NCBI GenBank assembly: GCA_964389475.1
Contig: CAYMFD010000045.1
Span: 1 to 26,455, forward strand
DNA length: 26,455 nucleotides
DNA from: CAYMFD01 sp964389475
GTDB lineage: Bacteria > Bacteroidota > Bacteroidia > Chitinophagales > Saprospiraceae
Direction of reading: 5' to 3'
The notes under the pieces were generated by a model. That model saw only the letters and a program-made list of their open reading frames with translations. It was not told where the DNA came from and ran no database searches. Made by a program: the position numbers and the translations under genes. This document shows positions 1-7,545 of the stretch, one piece after another (the first letter of the stretch is position 1; every line of letters starts with the position of its first letter).

Positions 1-55
1 CTCCTGTGGCCCGGTCATGTCGATAGCGAAGTATTTGGTAATCGTAAGTGATCAT
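1..55 (-). CDS. 5' end of a gene running off the left edge (DUF3037-like N-terminus)
   Basis: An ATG on the minus strand opens a frame that stays open for all 18 codons left in the window and reads MITYDYQILRYRHDRATG. The pattern TYDYQILRYxxDxxxGE resembles the N-terminus of DUF3037 proteins, a small family of unknown function often found beside HipA-like kinase genes; this is recognition by memory from very few residues. It begins 56 bp after the stop of the HEPN gene on the same strand, so the two are probably co-transcribed. The gene could be something else entirely, since only the first residues are visible. Confidence 0.4.
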   Translation of the reverse strand, partial: MITYDYQILRYRHDRATG

Positions 56-111
56 TGGTATAGATTTTATCAAAGTCTCATGAGGTTTACTGCTTGTTAC
101 TGAAGCAACTA

Positions 112-1839
112 TTAGGCTTCCATAAGCTCCATTGGGTACATGAATGTCTTGAGGTAGTCTAGGTCTACCGCACCCTTTTGCGTCACTAGTGCAAACTTAA
201 CTTGTCGTTCAGTAAAGAAATCATCAAGTGTCATGATGCCATCTCTATTTACATCTTCGGGATTATCAATAAAGTACTTTATGATTGAGGTAACTGTAAA
301 CAAGAAATAGTAGCGTAGATGGGCACAAATATCAGTTGACCCAAAACCGTATTTAGCACTATGGACAATCTCGTTTCTATACCTGTAGATCCTTATCAGA
401 TTGAGTTTGACCATTTGCTGACTATTGATCATCATAGACCGAATTTTATCAGGATTTTGGACCAAATCAACAAGACCCTTGGCCCTAAAAGAAAGAGTTA
501 CATGGGAGTGGAAGTTGGCAATGACATCTTTCAGATTGCTACTATCCATCAGGTATTCAATATCTCTTGGATCGAAATTAGTAACAGTGTTCTGGAGTTT
601 AAATTGAATGACAGACTTGTGGAGGTCTAAAAGTGTCCGTTTAAAAAGTACGAGAGCTTGCATCTTGCTATAGTGTTCCTTTAGCCGCTCAAAAATGCCT
701 TCTGAAGATACTTGTGATGCAAAAATATGCTCCATTCCGATCCAATAATTGAGCAACATGGTAGCCACGTTATCAGACTGATATCCGCTTCTTAGAAACC
801 TCAAACTAGTTGTCACCTTGTTTTTAGCGGTACTGGACAGAACTGACAGATCGAGATCAGCAAGCATCTTGGTCATCCTGTCAGCAGTATCATGGTTGTA
901 CCTGAGGTGATCATCTACGTAGTAGTGGGTCGCTTGTTTTTGGGCTTTACTTGGATCGTTTTGTCCTACTACGAAACAGCTTTTGCCGACATACAATTGC
1001 TTTGTTGTACTAAACTGGTTTCTGTCAATACATTCGAAGAAGGTCGCTTTGGCGAGTCTGGCTGCACTATAGTAGTCTAGCGCTTGCACTTCTACTCGAT
1101 ATACACTGCGTCTGACGCCTTCTAGCCAGTTGAAATAGTTCTTATTGTAGTTTCGGTCCTCTCCATATTTTGTAGGGTAACCAATCTTATGCACGTGTGC
1201 TACTGCTCCCGAGGTAAAGTAGCCTAGATTGCTCTGGAAGTAAATACTAAATGACTCATTACCTCTTGTAGCTAAGGACTTAACACGATCCCAAAAAACA
1301 CCAAAAGAGTCGGAGGATCTACTGCTCCAAGCAGTAACTAGATTAACTAAATACTGCTTAGTATATCCCTTGTCACGAATCCCGATCCAATACTTTGTTA
1401 CTAATGAGTTCATGCGCTTACAGGAGGTATACCAATCCTCTACCTCAAGCGATAGTAGCTGTGCAATTGACGCCTCAATCACACTTAAGTAGTCGTCAGA
1501 TCTAGAAACAACACCAGGCAAGATGACCTGCAGTGCCTTATAGTCTCTATTACTAACACTTCGTAGCAGGAACTGCTTAATCTGTGGCGAAACGGGAAGC
1601 AGGTCATCTTTGCGAATCAATTTTATTGCTTCTTCGCATAAAGCATTGGCGTACTTCTCTCTGAGTGGACCGTTGAGAGTCTGCTCGATCACATCTTGCA
1701 GTTCGACCAAGATGCTCATACTATTATGTATCCGTAGGCGGTACAGATCTATAGTGCTAGGGCTCAGTAGCTCAATGCTACGTTCAATAAAAAATCGCTC
1801 AATAAGAGTCGTTTTGAAGATGACAGTGACTGGCCTCAT
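112..1839 (-). CDS. Large protein with C-terminal Apea-like HEPN domain, probable defence protein
   Basis: 575 residues, no signal peptide or membrane segment, so cytoplasmic. Residues 1-350 match nothing I recognise and look largely alpha-helical. Residues about 355-515 look like an Apea-type HEPN domain: a first helix LLNYWIGMEHIF (Trp366, Glu370) and the motif RNEIVH (Arg488-x4-His493) in the context IYRYRNEIVHSAKYG. HEPN domains with R-x4-6-H are typically metal-independent RNases used in anti-phage and toxin systems. Residues 529-540 (DVNRDGIMTLDD) form an EF-hand-like calcium loop right after the HEPN domain, which is unusual. The gene lies downstream of hsdM-hsdS on the same strand, 335 bp away with a hairpin between, so it probably has its own promoter. 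Base composition is visibly more AT-rich than the housekeeping genes to the right, which fits acquired DNA. HEPN assignment is fairly firm; RNase activity and defence role are inferred. Confidence 0.65.
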   Translation of the reverse strand: MRPVTVIFKTTLIERFFIERSIELLSPSTIDLYRLRIHNSMSILVELQDVIEQTLNGPLREKYANALCEEAIKLIRKDDLLPVSPQIKQFLLRSVSNRDYKALQVILPGVVSRSDDYLSVIEASIAQLLSLEVEDWYTSCKRMNSLVTKYWIGIRDKGYTKQYLVNLVTAWSSRSSDSFGVFWDRVKSLATRGNESFSIYFQSNLGYFTSGAVAHVHKIGYPTKYGEDRNYNKNYFNWLEGVRRSVYRVEVQALDYYSAARLAKATFFECIDRNQFSTTKQLYVGKSCFVVGQNDPSKAQKQATHYYVDDHLRYNHDTADRMTKMLADLDLSVLSSTAKNKVTTSLRFLRSGYQSDNVATMLLNYWIGMEHIFASQVSSEGIFERLKEHYSKMQALVLFKRTLLDLHKSVIQFKLQNTVTNFDPRDIEYLMDSSNLKDVIANFHSHVTLSFRAKGLVDLVQNPDKIRSMMINSQQMVKLNLIRIYRYRNEIVHSAKYGFGSTDICAHLRYYFLFTVTSIIKYFIDNPEDVNRDGIMTLDDFFTERQVKFALVTQKGAVDLDYLKTFMYPMELMEA

Positions 1840-1887
1840 AGTGGTATTGAACCTTTTGTTATGTGAGAATCGTTCTTATATTTGTTC

Positions 1888-1899
1888 TATCTATAGATA
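1888..1899. promoter_or_regulatory. Perfect 12-bp palindrome upstream of the HEPN gene
   Basis: TATCTATAGATA is its own reverse complement and lies 49 bp upstream of the HEPN gene start, where an operator would be expected. No convincing Bacteroidota -7 box (TAnnTTTG) was found next to it, so the regulatory reading is speculative. Confidence 0.25.
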
Positions 1900-1954
1900 C
1901 ATAAAGGGCGGCATGGGAGGCCTTAGGGTTAAACATAGCCGTCCTAGGTAATAC

Positions 1955-1981
1955 AGAGCCAAGTCGTAATGACTTGGCTCT
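1955..1981. terminator. Strong hairpin between hsdS and the HEPN gene
   Basis: AGAGCCAAGTC, a 5-nt loop (GTAAT) and GACTTGGCTCT form a perfect 11-bp stem. It is followed on the plus strand by only TTG and on the minus strand by GTATT, so the U-tract is weak on both sides. The position, between hsdS and the next minus-strand gene, suits the end of the hsdM-hsdS transcript. No plus-strand gene lies upstream to use it. Confidence 0.5.
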
Positions 1982-2076
1982 TTGTATGTCTAGTCTAGTC
2001 CATGGCTAGCGTGTGGTAATTATAACTCTAAGCGTAGGGAAAATCCTGCAGTCTTGCACTTGCCAACTGTTTTCGT

Positions 2077-2186
2077 GGTTCGTGAGCCCGAAGGGATCTG
2101 GAAGCACATGCTCTGAACCTGTGCTACTCGCGCTTTCAGATCCCATCACTTCGGCCGGGGCCTTCGTGCTGTGCTCACGAATCGCC
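2077..2186. repeat. Nested inverted-repeat block covering the 3' end of hsdS, copy 1 of an RM-flanking repeat
   Basis: Several arms are nested in order: TTCGTGAGC (2079-2087) with GCTCACGAA (2173-2181), CCGAAG (2088-2093) with CTTCGG (2149-2154), GGGATCTG (2093-2100) with CAGATCCC (2137-2144), and AGCACA (2103-2108) with TGTGCT (2120-2125). The right part (2130-2186) is related to 5000-5055 on the far side of hsdM: both begin GCGCTT, share AGATCCCA and end in the identical 18-mer CTGTGCTCACGAATCGCC. The hsdS stop codon and its last few residues lie inside this repeat. Confidence 0.65.
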
Positions 2187-3446
2187 CCGCTCCGCTCGCC
2201 ACGCCGCCGTCAGATCCCCTCTAAAGGCCCGCTCCAGCAACGACTGCTTGAGGTCGCGGAGGTGGGTGAGCTTGGATTCGATCATTTTTTGAACTTCTAC
2301 TACGTCTCCCTTAAACTCCTCAACTATCTCTACGATGTGACTCTGCTGCCGATGACTGGGCATCCGCATAAGTACTCTCTTCAAAACTTTAACTGAAACT
2401 ATATTCTTAATTGCAGCACCCTCGATCAAATGAATTAACTGCTCCTGAAAAGCCGCACTATCTAGCCACAGTTTAAGATAATGAACGGACAGGCTAGGAT
2501 TAACTCTAAGCTTGAGTAAAGCTTGATTGATGATTCCCTGTGGAGATCCCACTGGTACTACCGCAGTCCTGCCTATTGTGCCAGAACAACTCATCAACAG
2601 ATCTCCCGGCTCAACAGCAAACCTTCTCATTTCTTCGAACTTATTGGCATCGATATAGTATCTAAACTTTGAGAATTCACCATGAATTGGGTGTCTTTGC
2701 TCATACACTGAGTAACCAACCTCGACAAATGACGACTTTTTAAGCGAGCCGCCAAAAGGGCCACGGACAAACTCACACACATCCCCCAGCCTGACCTCCG
2801 ACCACTGCTCGCCCGCAGTCAGCGGATCTTGCTGGGTAAAGATCGAATCGAGCTTACTCTGCCACAGCTCCTCCAGTAAGGCCACCTGCCGCTCTACCCG
2901 CTCGATCATACCGTCTATCAGCCCAAATGCCCGATCCAGAATCTCGACGATGACCTCCTGCTCGGCGAGCGGCGGGACGGGAATGGGGATATATTCAAAG
3001 TCTTTTTTATTGACTTGAGGCACATTCGCTCCGTTGGCTATAGTGCTTAAATCAAGGGTATCAAACCACAATCGTAGAAATTCTAGTCGAATTAGATCTG
3101 TGTTAGGTAAAAATGCCATCAGATTGAGGTCAAGAACATATCCTTTGGGCAGTAGCCTCTTCTTGTTCGTAAGTATAGCACCTCCCCTTTTAGGAACTAT
3201 AACAGATCTAGAATGAGTGATATCATTCTTCCTAGTTTTATCGGAAGGAACTGACAGGTTAGATGAGAATATCTCCACTTCATTGCCAGTACTGGTCATG
3301 TCACTTACTTTACAATAAGGTACACCTGAAGAATTATTCTCTTGATATTTGGAGAAGCTTTTACCACCTTTTATTTCTGCTATAGAACCTAGGGAAAGTA
3401 CATCCCACCACTTAGGAAGCACTCCTTTCATCACCACCTCGCTCAT
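2175..3446 (-). CDS. hsdS: Type I restriction-modification specificity subunit HsdS
   Basis: 423 residues with the classical two-TRD layout. Each half has a target-recognition domain followed by a conserved helical segment: PVPPLAEQEVIVEILDRAF about residue 160, and MPSHRQQSHIVEIVEEF about residue 368. The C-terminus LLERAFRGDLTAAWR is typical of HsdS. The two TRDs set the sequence specificity of the methylase and restriction complex. The start overlaps the hsdM stop by 4 bp, so the two are translationally coupled. The DNA is mosaic: TRD1 (about 3000-3440) and TRD2 (about 2290-2760) are AT-rich, while the central and terminal conserved stretches are GC-rich, as expected when TRDs are swapped by recombination. 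The last residues (AERGDS) and stop come from a repeat element that also occurs upstream of hsdM. The recognition sequence cannot be predicted. Confidence 0.93.
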   Translation of the reverse strand: MSEVVMKGVLPKWWDVLSLGSIAEIKGGKSFSKYQENNSSGVPYCKVSDMTSTGNEVEIFSSNLSVPSDKTRKNDITHSRSVIVPKRGGAILTNKKRLLPKGYVLDLNLMAFLPNTDLIRLEFLRLWFDTLDLSTIANGANVPQVNKKDFEYIPIPVPPLAEQEVIVEILDRAFGLIDGMIERVERQVALLEELWQSKLDSIFTQQDPLTAGEQWSEVRLGDVCEFVRGPFGGSLKKSSFVEVGYSVYEQRHPIHGEFSKFRYYIDANKFEEMRRFAVEPGDLLMSCSGTIGRTAVVPVGSPQGIINQALLKLRVNPSLSVHYLKLWLDSAAFQEQLIHLIEGAAIKNIVSVKVLKRVLMRMPSHRQQSHIVEIVEEFKGDVVEVQKMIESKLTHLRDLKQSLLERAFRGDLTAAWRAERGDS

Positions 3447-4897
3447 ATCATCCCCTTTAGCTCCGCCATCATCTCCGCCACCTCTCCATCTAGACTCTCG
3501 ATCTCGGCCATGATCTCGACCGGGCTACGCAGTGGGGCCTCCTCAGGGGTATGTGGGTTGCGAGCACTGAGGTCAGCCGCTGCCGCCTCTATGTCAGTGA
3601 CGTCTAGCGTCCAGCTCTGCTCACTGTCAGCTCGGACCTTGGCCAGAGTGATGAAGTCAGCCATGTCCCGGTCATTGAGGGGAGTGGTCTTGCCCATCGT
3701 ACGGCCTGGGTCGAGCTGGTAGTACCAGATCTTGCTGGTCGGCTGACCCTTAGTAAAGAAGAGAACAACTGTCTTGACCCCCGTACCTGGGAATGTACCG
3801 CCTGGCAGATCGAGCACGATGTCGAGCTGGCAGCTCTCGAGGAGGTGCTGGCGTAGGCTAGTCGCAGCGCTGTCGCTGTTGCTGAGGAAGGTATTCTTGA
3901 TCACCACAGCTGCACGGCCTCCAGCCTTGAGGCTTTTGATGAAGTGCTGGAGAAAGAGGAAGGCCGTCTCGCTACTACGTATCGGGAAGTTGGTCTGTAC
4001 CTCTGCCCGCTCCTTACCGCCGAAAGGCGGATTGGCCAGGATGACGTCGTAGCGGTCCCCTTGCTGGATGTCGCTGAGGTTGATGGCCAGTGTATTGGTA
4101 TGTACGATATTAGGCGCCTCGATACCATGGAGTATCATATTCATCACGCCGATGATGTAGGCGAGGTTCTTTTTTTCTCGGCCGTAGAAGGTCTTAGTCT
4201 GTAGCGTCTCGACATTAGTCGTGGTCCGCTCCATGTGCTCGTACATATATTCGTAGGCCTCACAGAGGAAGCCCGCTGAACCTACGGCACCATCATAGAC
4301 AGTCTCGCCTACCTGCGGGTCGAGCACCTCGATCATGGCTCGTATCAGTGGTCGTGGGGTGTAGTACTGGCCACCATTACGACCGGCATTGCCCATGTTT
4401 TTGATTTTGGTCTCGTAGAGGTGGCTGAGCTCGTGTTTGTCCTTAGCTGTCAGGAAGGGTAGGCTGTCCGCATAGTCGAGGATGGCTCGCAGATTGTATC
4501 CGCTGTTGACCTTATTCTTAAGCTCACCGAATATCTCACCGATCTTGTACTCGATCGTCTGCGGCCCTGTAGCTCGCTCACGATAGGCGGTCAGGTAGGG
4601 CCATAGCTCATCATTGACGAAGTCGACTAGGTCTGGTCCCGTCAGTAATCGATGCTGGTCTACCTCACCATCGGCCTGTCGTGGTACTGCCCAGTTCGAC
4701 CAGCGATAGGCATCGCTGATCAGCGGTGTATAGTCCCGCCCTTCGAGCTCGGCCTCGTCACGCCGCTCCTGCTCTAGTGCATCGAGGTAGCGCAAGAAGA
4801 GTACCCAGCTAGTCTGCTCGATGTAGTCTAGCTCGCTGTCAGCCCCAGCGTCTTTATACAGGATGTCGTCTATGTTGCGGAAGGTCTGTTCAAACAT
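3443..4897 (-). CDS. hsdM: Type I restriction-modification DNA methyltransferase subunit HsdM
   Basis: N6-adenine methyltransferase of a type I RM system. From the ATG at 4897 it is 484 residues and begins MFEQTFRNIDDILYKDAG, the usual HsdM N-terminus. A longer frame opens at 4984, but those 29 extra residues come from low-complexity GCGG/GCAT-repeat DNA and are unlike the family, so I reject that start. Visible motifs: GQYYTPRPLI before the catalytic domain, the SAM-binding motif VYDGAVGSAGFL, and the catalytic motif IV NPPFGG. It overlaps hsdS by 4 bp. No hsdR lies in the window: upstream is a TonB receptor gene and downstream, after hsdS, come the HEPN and DUF3037-like genes. The restriction subunit is either beyond the left edge or absent. 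Confidence 0.93.
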   Translation of the reverse strand: MFEQTFRNIDDILYKDAGADSELDYIEQTSWVLFLRYLDALEQERRDEAELEGRDYTPLISDAYRWSNWAVPRQADGEVDQHRLLTGPDLVDFVNDELWPYLTAYRERATGPQTIEYKIGEIFGELKNKVNSGYNLRAILDYADSLPFLTAKDKHELSHLYETKIKNMGNAGRNGGQYYTPRPLIRAMIEVLDPQVGETVYDGAVGSAGFLCEAYEYMYEHMERTTTNVETLQTKTFYGREKKNLAYIIGVMNMILHGIEAPNIVHTNTLAINLSDIQQGDRYDVILANPPFGGKERAEVQTNFPIRSSETAFLFLQHFIKSLKAGGRAAVVIKNTFLSNSDSAATSLRQHLLESCQLDIVLDLPGGTFPGTGVKTVVLFFTKGQPTSKIWYYQLDPGRTMGKTTPLNDRDMADFITLAKVRADSEQSWTLDVTDIEAAAADLSARNPHTPEEAPLRSPVEIMAEIESLDGEVAEMMAELKGMI

Positions 4898-5247
4898 GGG
4901 ATCATGATGATTTTTTATTGAGTGCTCTAATGTAATGCTTTTGTGGTTCGCGGTCTGCGGGATGCGGTTTTCGGCATGCGGCATGTGATTTTCATGATTG
5001 CGCTTCTAGATCCCAGGTCTCCGGCTGCGCATCTGACCTGTGCTCACGAATCGCCAATGTGTGCTTACGAATCGCCGAAACCTGCCGCTTTCGACTTTCA
5101 ACTTTTGACTGCCCTATCCGTGATCATCCATTTTAATCCGCCCGATCCGTGTTCTATCCTTCCTGCCCATTTGCTGATTCGGTCTGCGGTCTAGCGTCAT
5201 CCGTTTTCTATTCCGATATCTGACATCCGATATCTGGCATCCGCTCC
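4898..5247. other. Low-complexity intergenic region between hsdM and the TonB receptor
   Basis: No gene is supported. The stretch is built from short degenerate repeats: GCGGTCTGCGG/GCATGCGGCATG runs (4948-4986), the RM-flanking repeat (5000-5076), three tandem 7-mers CTTTCGA, CTTTCAA, CTTTTGA (5088-5108), and a tandem 14-mer CCGATATCTGRCAT twice (5213-5240). Such degenerate arrays recur in Bacteroidota intergenic DNA. The hsdM promoter should be here but I see no clear TAnnTTTG box. Confidence 0.6.
5000..5076. repeat. Copy 2 of the RM-flanking repeat, with a tandem partial copy
   Basis: 5000-5055 matches 2130-2186 at both ends: GCGCTT, AGATCCCA and the identical 18-mer CTGTGCTCACGAATCGCC. 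A second partial unit TGTGCTTACGAATCGCC follows at 5060-5076, one transition different, giving a 21-bp tandem period. Both repeats lie in the same orientation, so hsdM and hsdS sit between direct repeats about 2.9 kb apart. Confidence 0.7.
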
Positions 5248-7545
5248 TCAGAACTTGTAGTTAACTCCCAGCGTCACGTCTCGACCATCCTCATCCGCGA
5301 AGTAGCGGAGGCGATTGAGGTAGTTACGGTATCGATTGTTAAGCAGGTTATTGCACCGTACGTAGGCCGATATGGACGACTTGCCGAGCGGGTAGTCGAC
5401 GGCGATATGCAGGTCTGCTAGAGTGTAGGCCGGCGGTGGTGGAGCGAATTCGATACTAGCTAGTAGGTCGCTCTGACTAGCGTGGTGACTGACACCCGCC
5501 TCTATAGATACCTCAGAGAATATGCCCGCATGGTCGGCAGCGTAGCGCAAGGCCAGTCGTCCATGGTCTGTAGGTATATTGACGAGGGGTATCTCAGACT
5601 GTAAGTCATCAGATCGTATGATACTGACGTCCGCTATGGTAGACCAGTGGTCCGACCACTCGATGGAGGTCGTGGCATCTAGGCCGAGCAGTCTTGCATC
5701 CGTCTGTGTATACTGATATACCGGAAATGCACCGCGGATCGTCAGTCGTAGCTCGGGTGTGGGCCGTAGGTAGATGTAATCATTAAAGTGTCGGTAGTAG
5801 GCTCGAGCACGTAGGTGTACCCGGTCGCCTAGGTCCGTTGTGAGCTTGAGGGCCTGGAGGATGCTAGTCTCGGTTTGTAGGTTGAGGTTGCCCTCCTCGA
5901 TACCGCTCACTCCTTGGTGGAGGCCCTGGGAGTATAACTCATTGATCTCTGGAGCACGATTGCTCAGGGCTGCAGAGTAGGTGAGGGTAGTCGACTCATC
6001 GATCCGCCAAGCAAGGTCGGCAGCTGTTTGGTAGTTGTAAAAAGACTCATTGTAGCGGACGATTTCTCTTGGTAGGTCCCTCGATATCGCAGCCACCTCT
6101 CGGGCGGTATTATCAAGTCGCAGTCCTAGGTCTAGGGTGATTTTGTCAGCCTTGTAGTGATAGTAGAGGTAGGCGCCAGCTGTCAGCGATAGATAGTTGG
6201 GTATGAGAGGTAGTATGCCTGTGCCGGGTACGTTTTCGTTGTCTAGGAGGGTGATCTGTATGCCGGACTCTAGCCTGCCTTTCTTCTCGGAGATGTACCT
6301 CGTGACGAAGTGCTGACCTATTTGCTGGAGACTCAGGCTGGGCCTTAACGATCGATCTCCACGTCGTACATCATACTCTTCTCGATCATTGACCTGCACG
6401 CCATAGGACACTTCGATACGTTCTTCTTCATTGATAAAAGCACTGAGGCTGGCCTTGGCTAGGGAGTGGCTGACCTCCTGTCTTGGGTTGTCTATATCTC
6501 TGGTAAAGTCGGGCTGCGTAAAGAAAGGCTCCGTGGCCATAAGAGCTGCCTCAAGGTCGGTCGTATTGCCAATATGCGAACCTCTCAATATGCCGATCTC
6601 CGTCTGGTAGTGGGTGTATAGCAGTGATGCTCGTAGCCGCTCATGCGGGTGATAGATAATCTCTCCGCTGCCCGCCACCTTATTGCTACCAGTATTGCGG
6701 AGGTAGTAGTCCGGGGTATGGCGGTCACCACTACCTCTCGTGCTTGCGGTGCCTCTCCAGCTCCATTTTTGATAGCCTGCGTAGAGCTCTCCATTGACAC
6801 CTATGCTGCGGCCATTAGAGGAGTAGACGGAGCCTATATTACCGTGTATATGTGGGTCACGTTTGATGATACTGCGATCGGCTCGTACGATGGTACCTAG
6901 GGTAGAGGCTTGTTCCGTTACCGCTGCAGCACCTTGCACGACACTTAGTCGATCTATCATAGAAGGATCGATCTCTGGAGCATGATCGTTACCCCAGTTC
7001 TGTCCTATGTGTGGTAGCCCGGCATTGATGATCCTTAGTCTATTGCCATACAGACCATTGACGATGGGCTTGCCGATATCATTGCCCGTCTTGAGTACGC
7101 TTACACCCTCTAGTGAGGACAGGAGGTCTGCCAGACCATCATTACCTGACTGGTCCATGGTCTTGTTGGATACCTGGATGCCCTGCTGGTCTCGCTCTGC
7201 TGATACAGTGACAGCGTCGAGACCTATATGCTGGTGATCGAGGTATATGGTGATTATGGTATCCTTCTGGAGGGGTAGGTAGATGGTCTTGGTGGCACAG
7301 CCTACATGCGATATCAGTAGGTGGTAGTCTCCGGGACATACGGCTGGGATGTTAAAAGTGCCGTCGTCGGACGTGGCACGACCTTGGCCAGACTCTGCGA
7401 TCACGCAGTGGGCATGATCGATTGGTTTATTGGTATTTTGGTCTATGATGAGACCCGATATATTGATATTACAATCCGCCTGAGCCATGGCGCAGACGGA
7501 TTGTAATACTAAAAGGCAAAGGGTAAACTTATTCGATAACGACAT
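5248..7545 (-). CDS. TonB-dependent outer-membrane receptor with carboxypeptidase-regulatory-like N-terminus
   Basis: 765 residues. A signal peptide (1-23, ending VCAMAQA) is followed by a carboxypeptidase-D-regulatory-like beta domain (about 27-105, ISGLIIDQNTNKPIDHAHC), a plug domain (about 120-235) and a beta-barrel ending in GVNYKF with a terminal Phe, as usual for BAM-inserted barrels. The plug stretch GLPHIGQNWGNDHAPEID resembles the GQxWGxxHxPEID signature of receptors linked to zinc, copper or other small-ligand uptake, so a metal substrate is plausible but unproven. The next segment, VVQGAAAVTEQASTLGTI, departs from the common KGPASLLYGSxALGGVI plug motif. The gene overlaps the preceding lipoprotein gene by 17 bp, so the two form one transcript and probably one uptake unit. 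Confidence 0.88.
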   Translation of the reverse strand: MSLSNKFTLCLLVLQSVCAMAQADCNINISGLIIDQNTNKPIDHAHCVIAESGQGRATSDDGTFNIPAVCPGDYHLLISHVGCATKTIYLPLQKDTIITIYLDHQHIGLDAVTVSAERDQQGIQVSNKTMDQSGNDGLADLLSSLEGVSVLKTGNDIGKPIVNGLYGNRLRIINAGLPHIGQNWGNDHAPEIDPSMIDRLSVVQGAAAVTEQASTLGTIVRADRSIIKRDPHIHGNIGSVYSSNGRSIGVNGELYAGYQKWSWRGTASTRGSGDRHTPDYYLRNTGSNKVAGSGEIIYHPHERLRASLLYTHYQTEIGILRGSHIGNTTDLEAALMATEPFFTQPDFTRDIDNPRQEVSHSLAKASLSAFINEEERIEVSYGVQVNDREEYDVRRGDRSLRPSLSLQQIGQHFVTRYISEKKGRLESGIQITLLDNENVPGTGILPLIPNYLSLTAGAYLYYHYKADKITLDLGLRLDNTAREVAAISRDLPREIVRYNESFYNYQTAADLAWRIDESTTLTYSAALSNRAPEINELYSQGLHQGVSGIEEGNLNLQTETSILQALKLTTDLGDRVHLRARAYYRHFNDYIYLRPTPELRLTIRGAFPVYQYTQTDARLLGLDATTSIEWSDHWSTIADVSIIRSDDLQSEIPLVNIPTDHGRLALRYAADHAGIFSEVSIEAGVSHHASQSDLLASIEFAPPPPAYTLADLHIAVDYPLGKSSISAYVRCNNLLNNRYRNYLNRLRYFADEDGRDVTLGVNYKF

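Larger units (their letters stand above)
1840..2174. other. Intergenic region between hsdS and the HEPN gene
   Basis: No coding frame here is convincing. It holds the TATCTATAGATA palindrome, the 11-bp-stem hairpin and most of a nested inverted-repeat block next to the hsdS stop. The separation argues that the HEPN gene is transcribed apart from hsdM-hsdS. Confidence 0.6.

Noticed and set aside
361..630. 89-codon plus-strand frame inside the HEPN gene.
   Set aside because: It is antisense to the HEPN domain coding region and has no independent support.
2013..2396. 127-codon plus-strand frame over the 3' end of hsdS.
   Set aside because: It overlaps the conserved end of hsdS and the inverted-repeat block. 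Its translation resembles nothing and is explained by repeat composition.
4898..4984. 29-residue N-terminal extension of HsdM from the ATG at 4984.
   Set aside because: The residues come from GCGG/GCAT-rich low-complexity DNA and precede the standard HsdM N-terminus at 4897.
2130..5076. The RM-flanking repeats as attachment sites of an integrated element.
   Set aside because: There is no integrase, recombinase, tRNA gene or transposase anywhere in the window, and the repeat also recurs in partial tandem form.
4943..5194. 83-codon plus-strand frame upstream of hsdM.
   Set aside because: It is made of the low-complexity and 21-bp repeat DNA (AHESP / AYESP units) and has no protein-like features.
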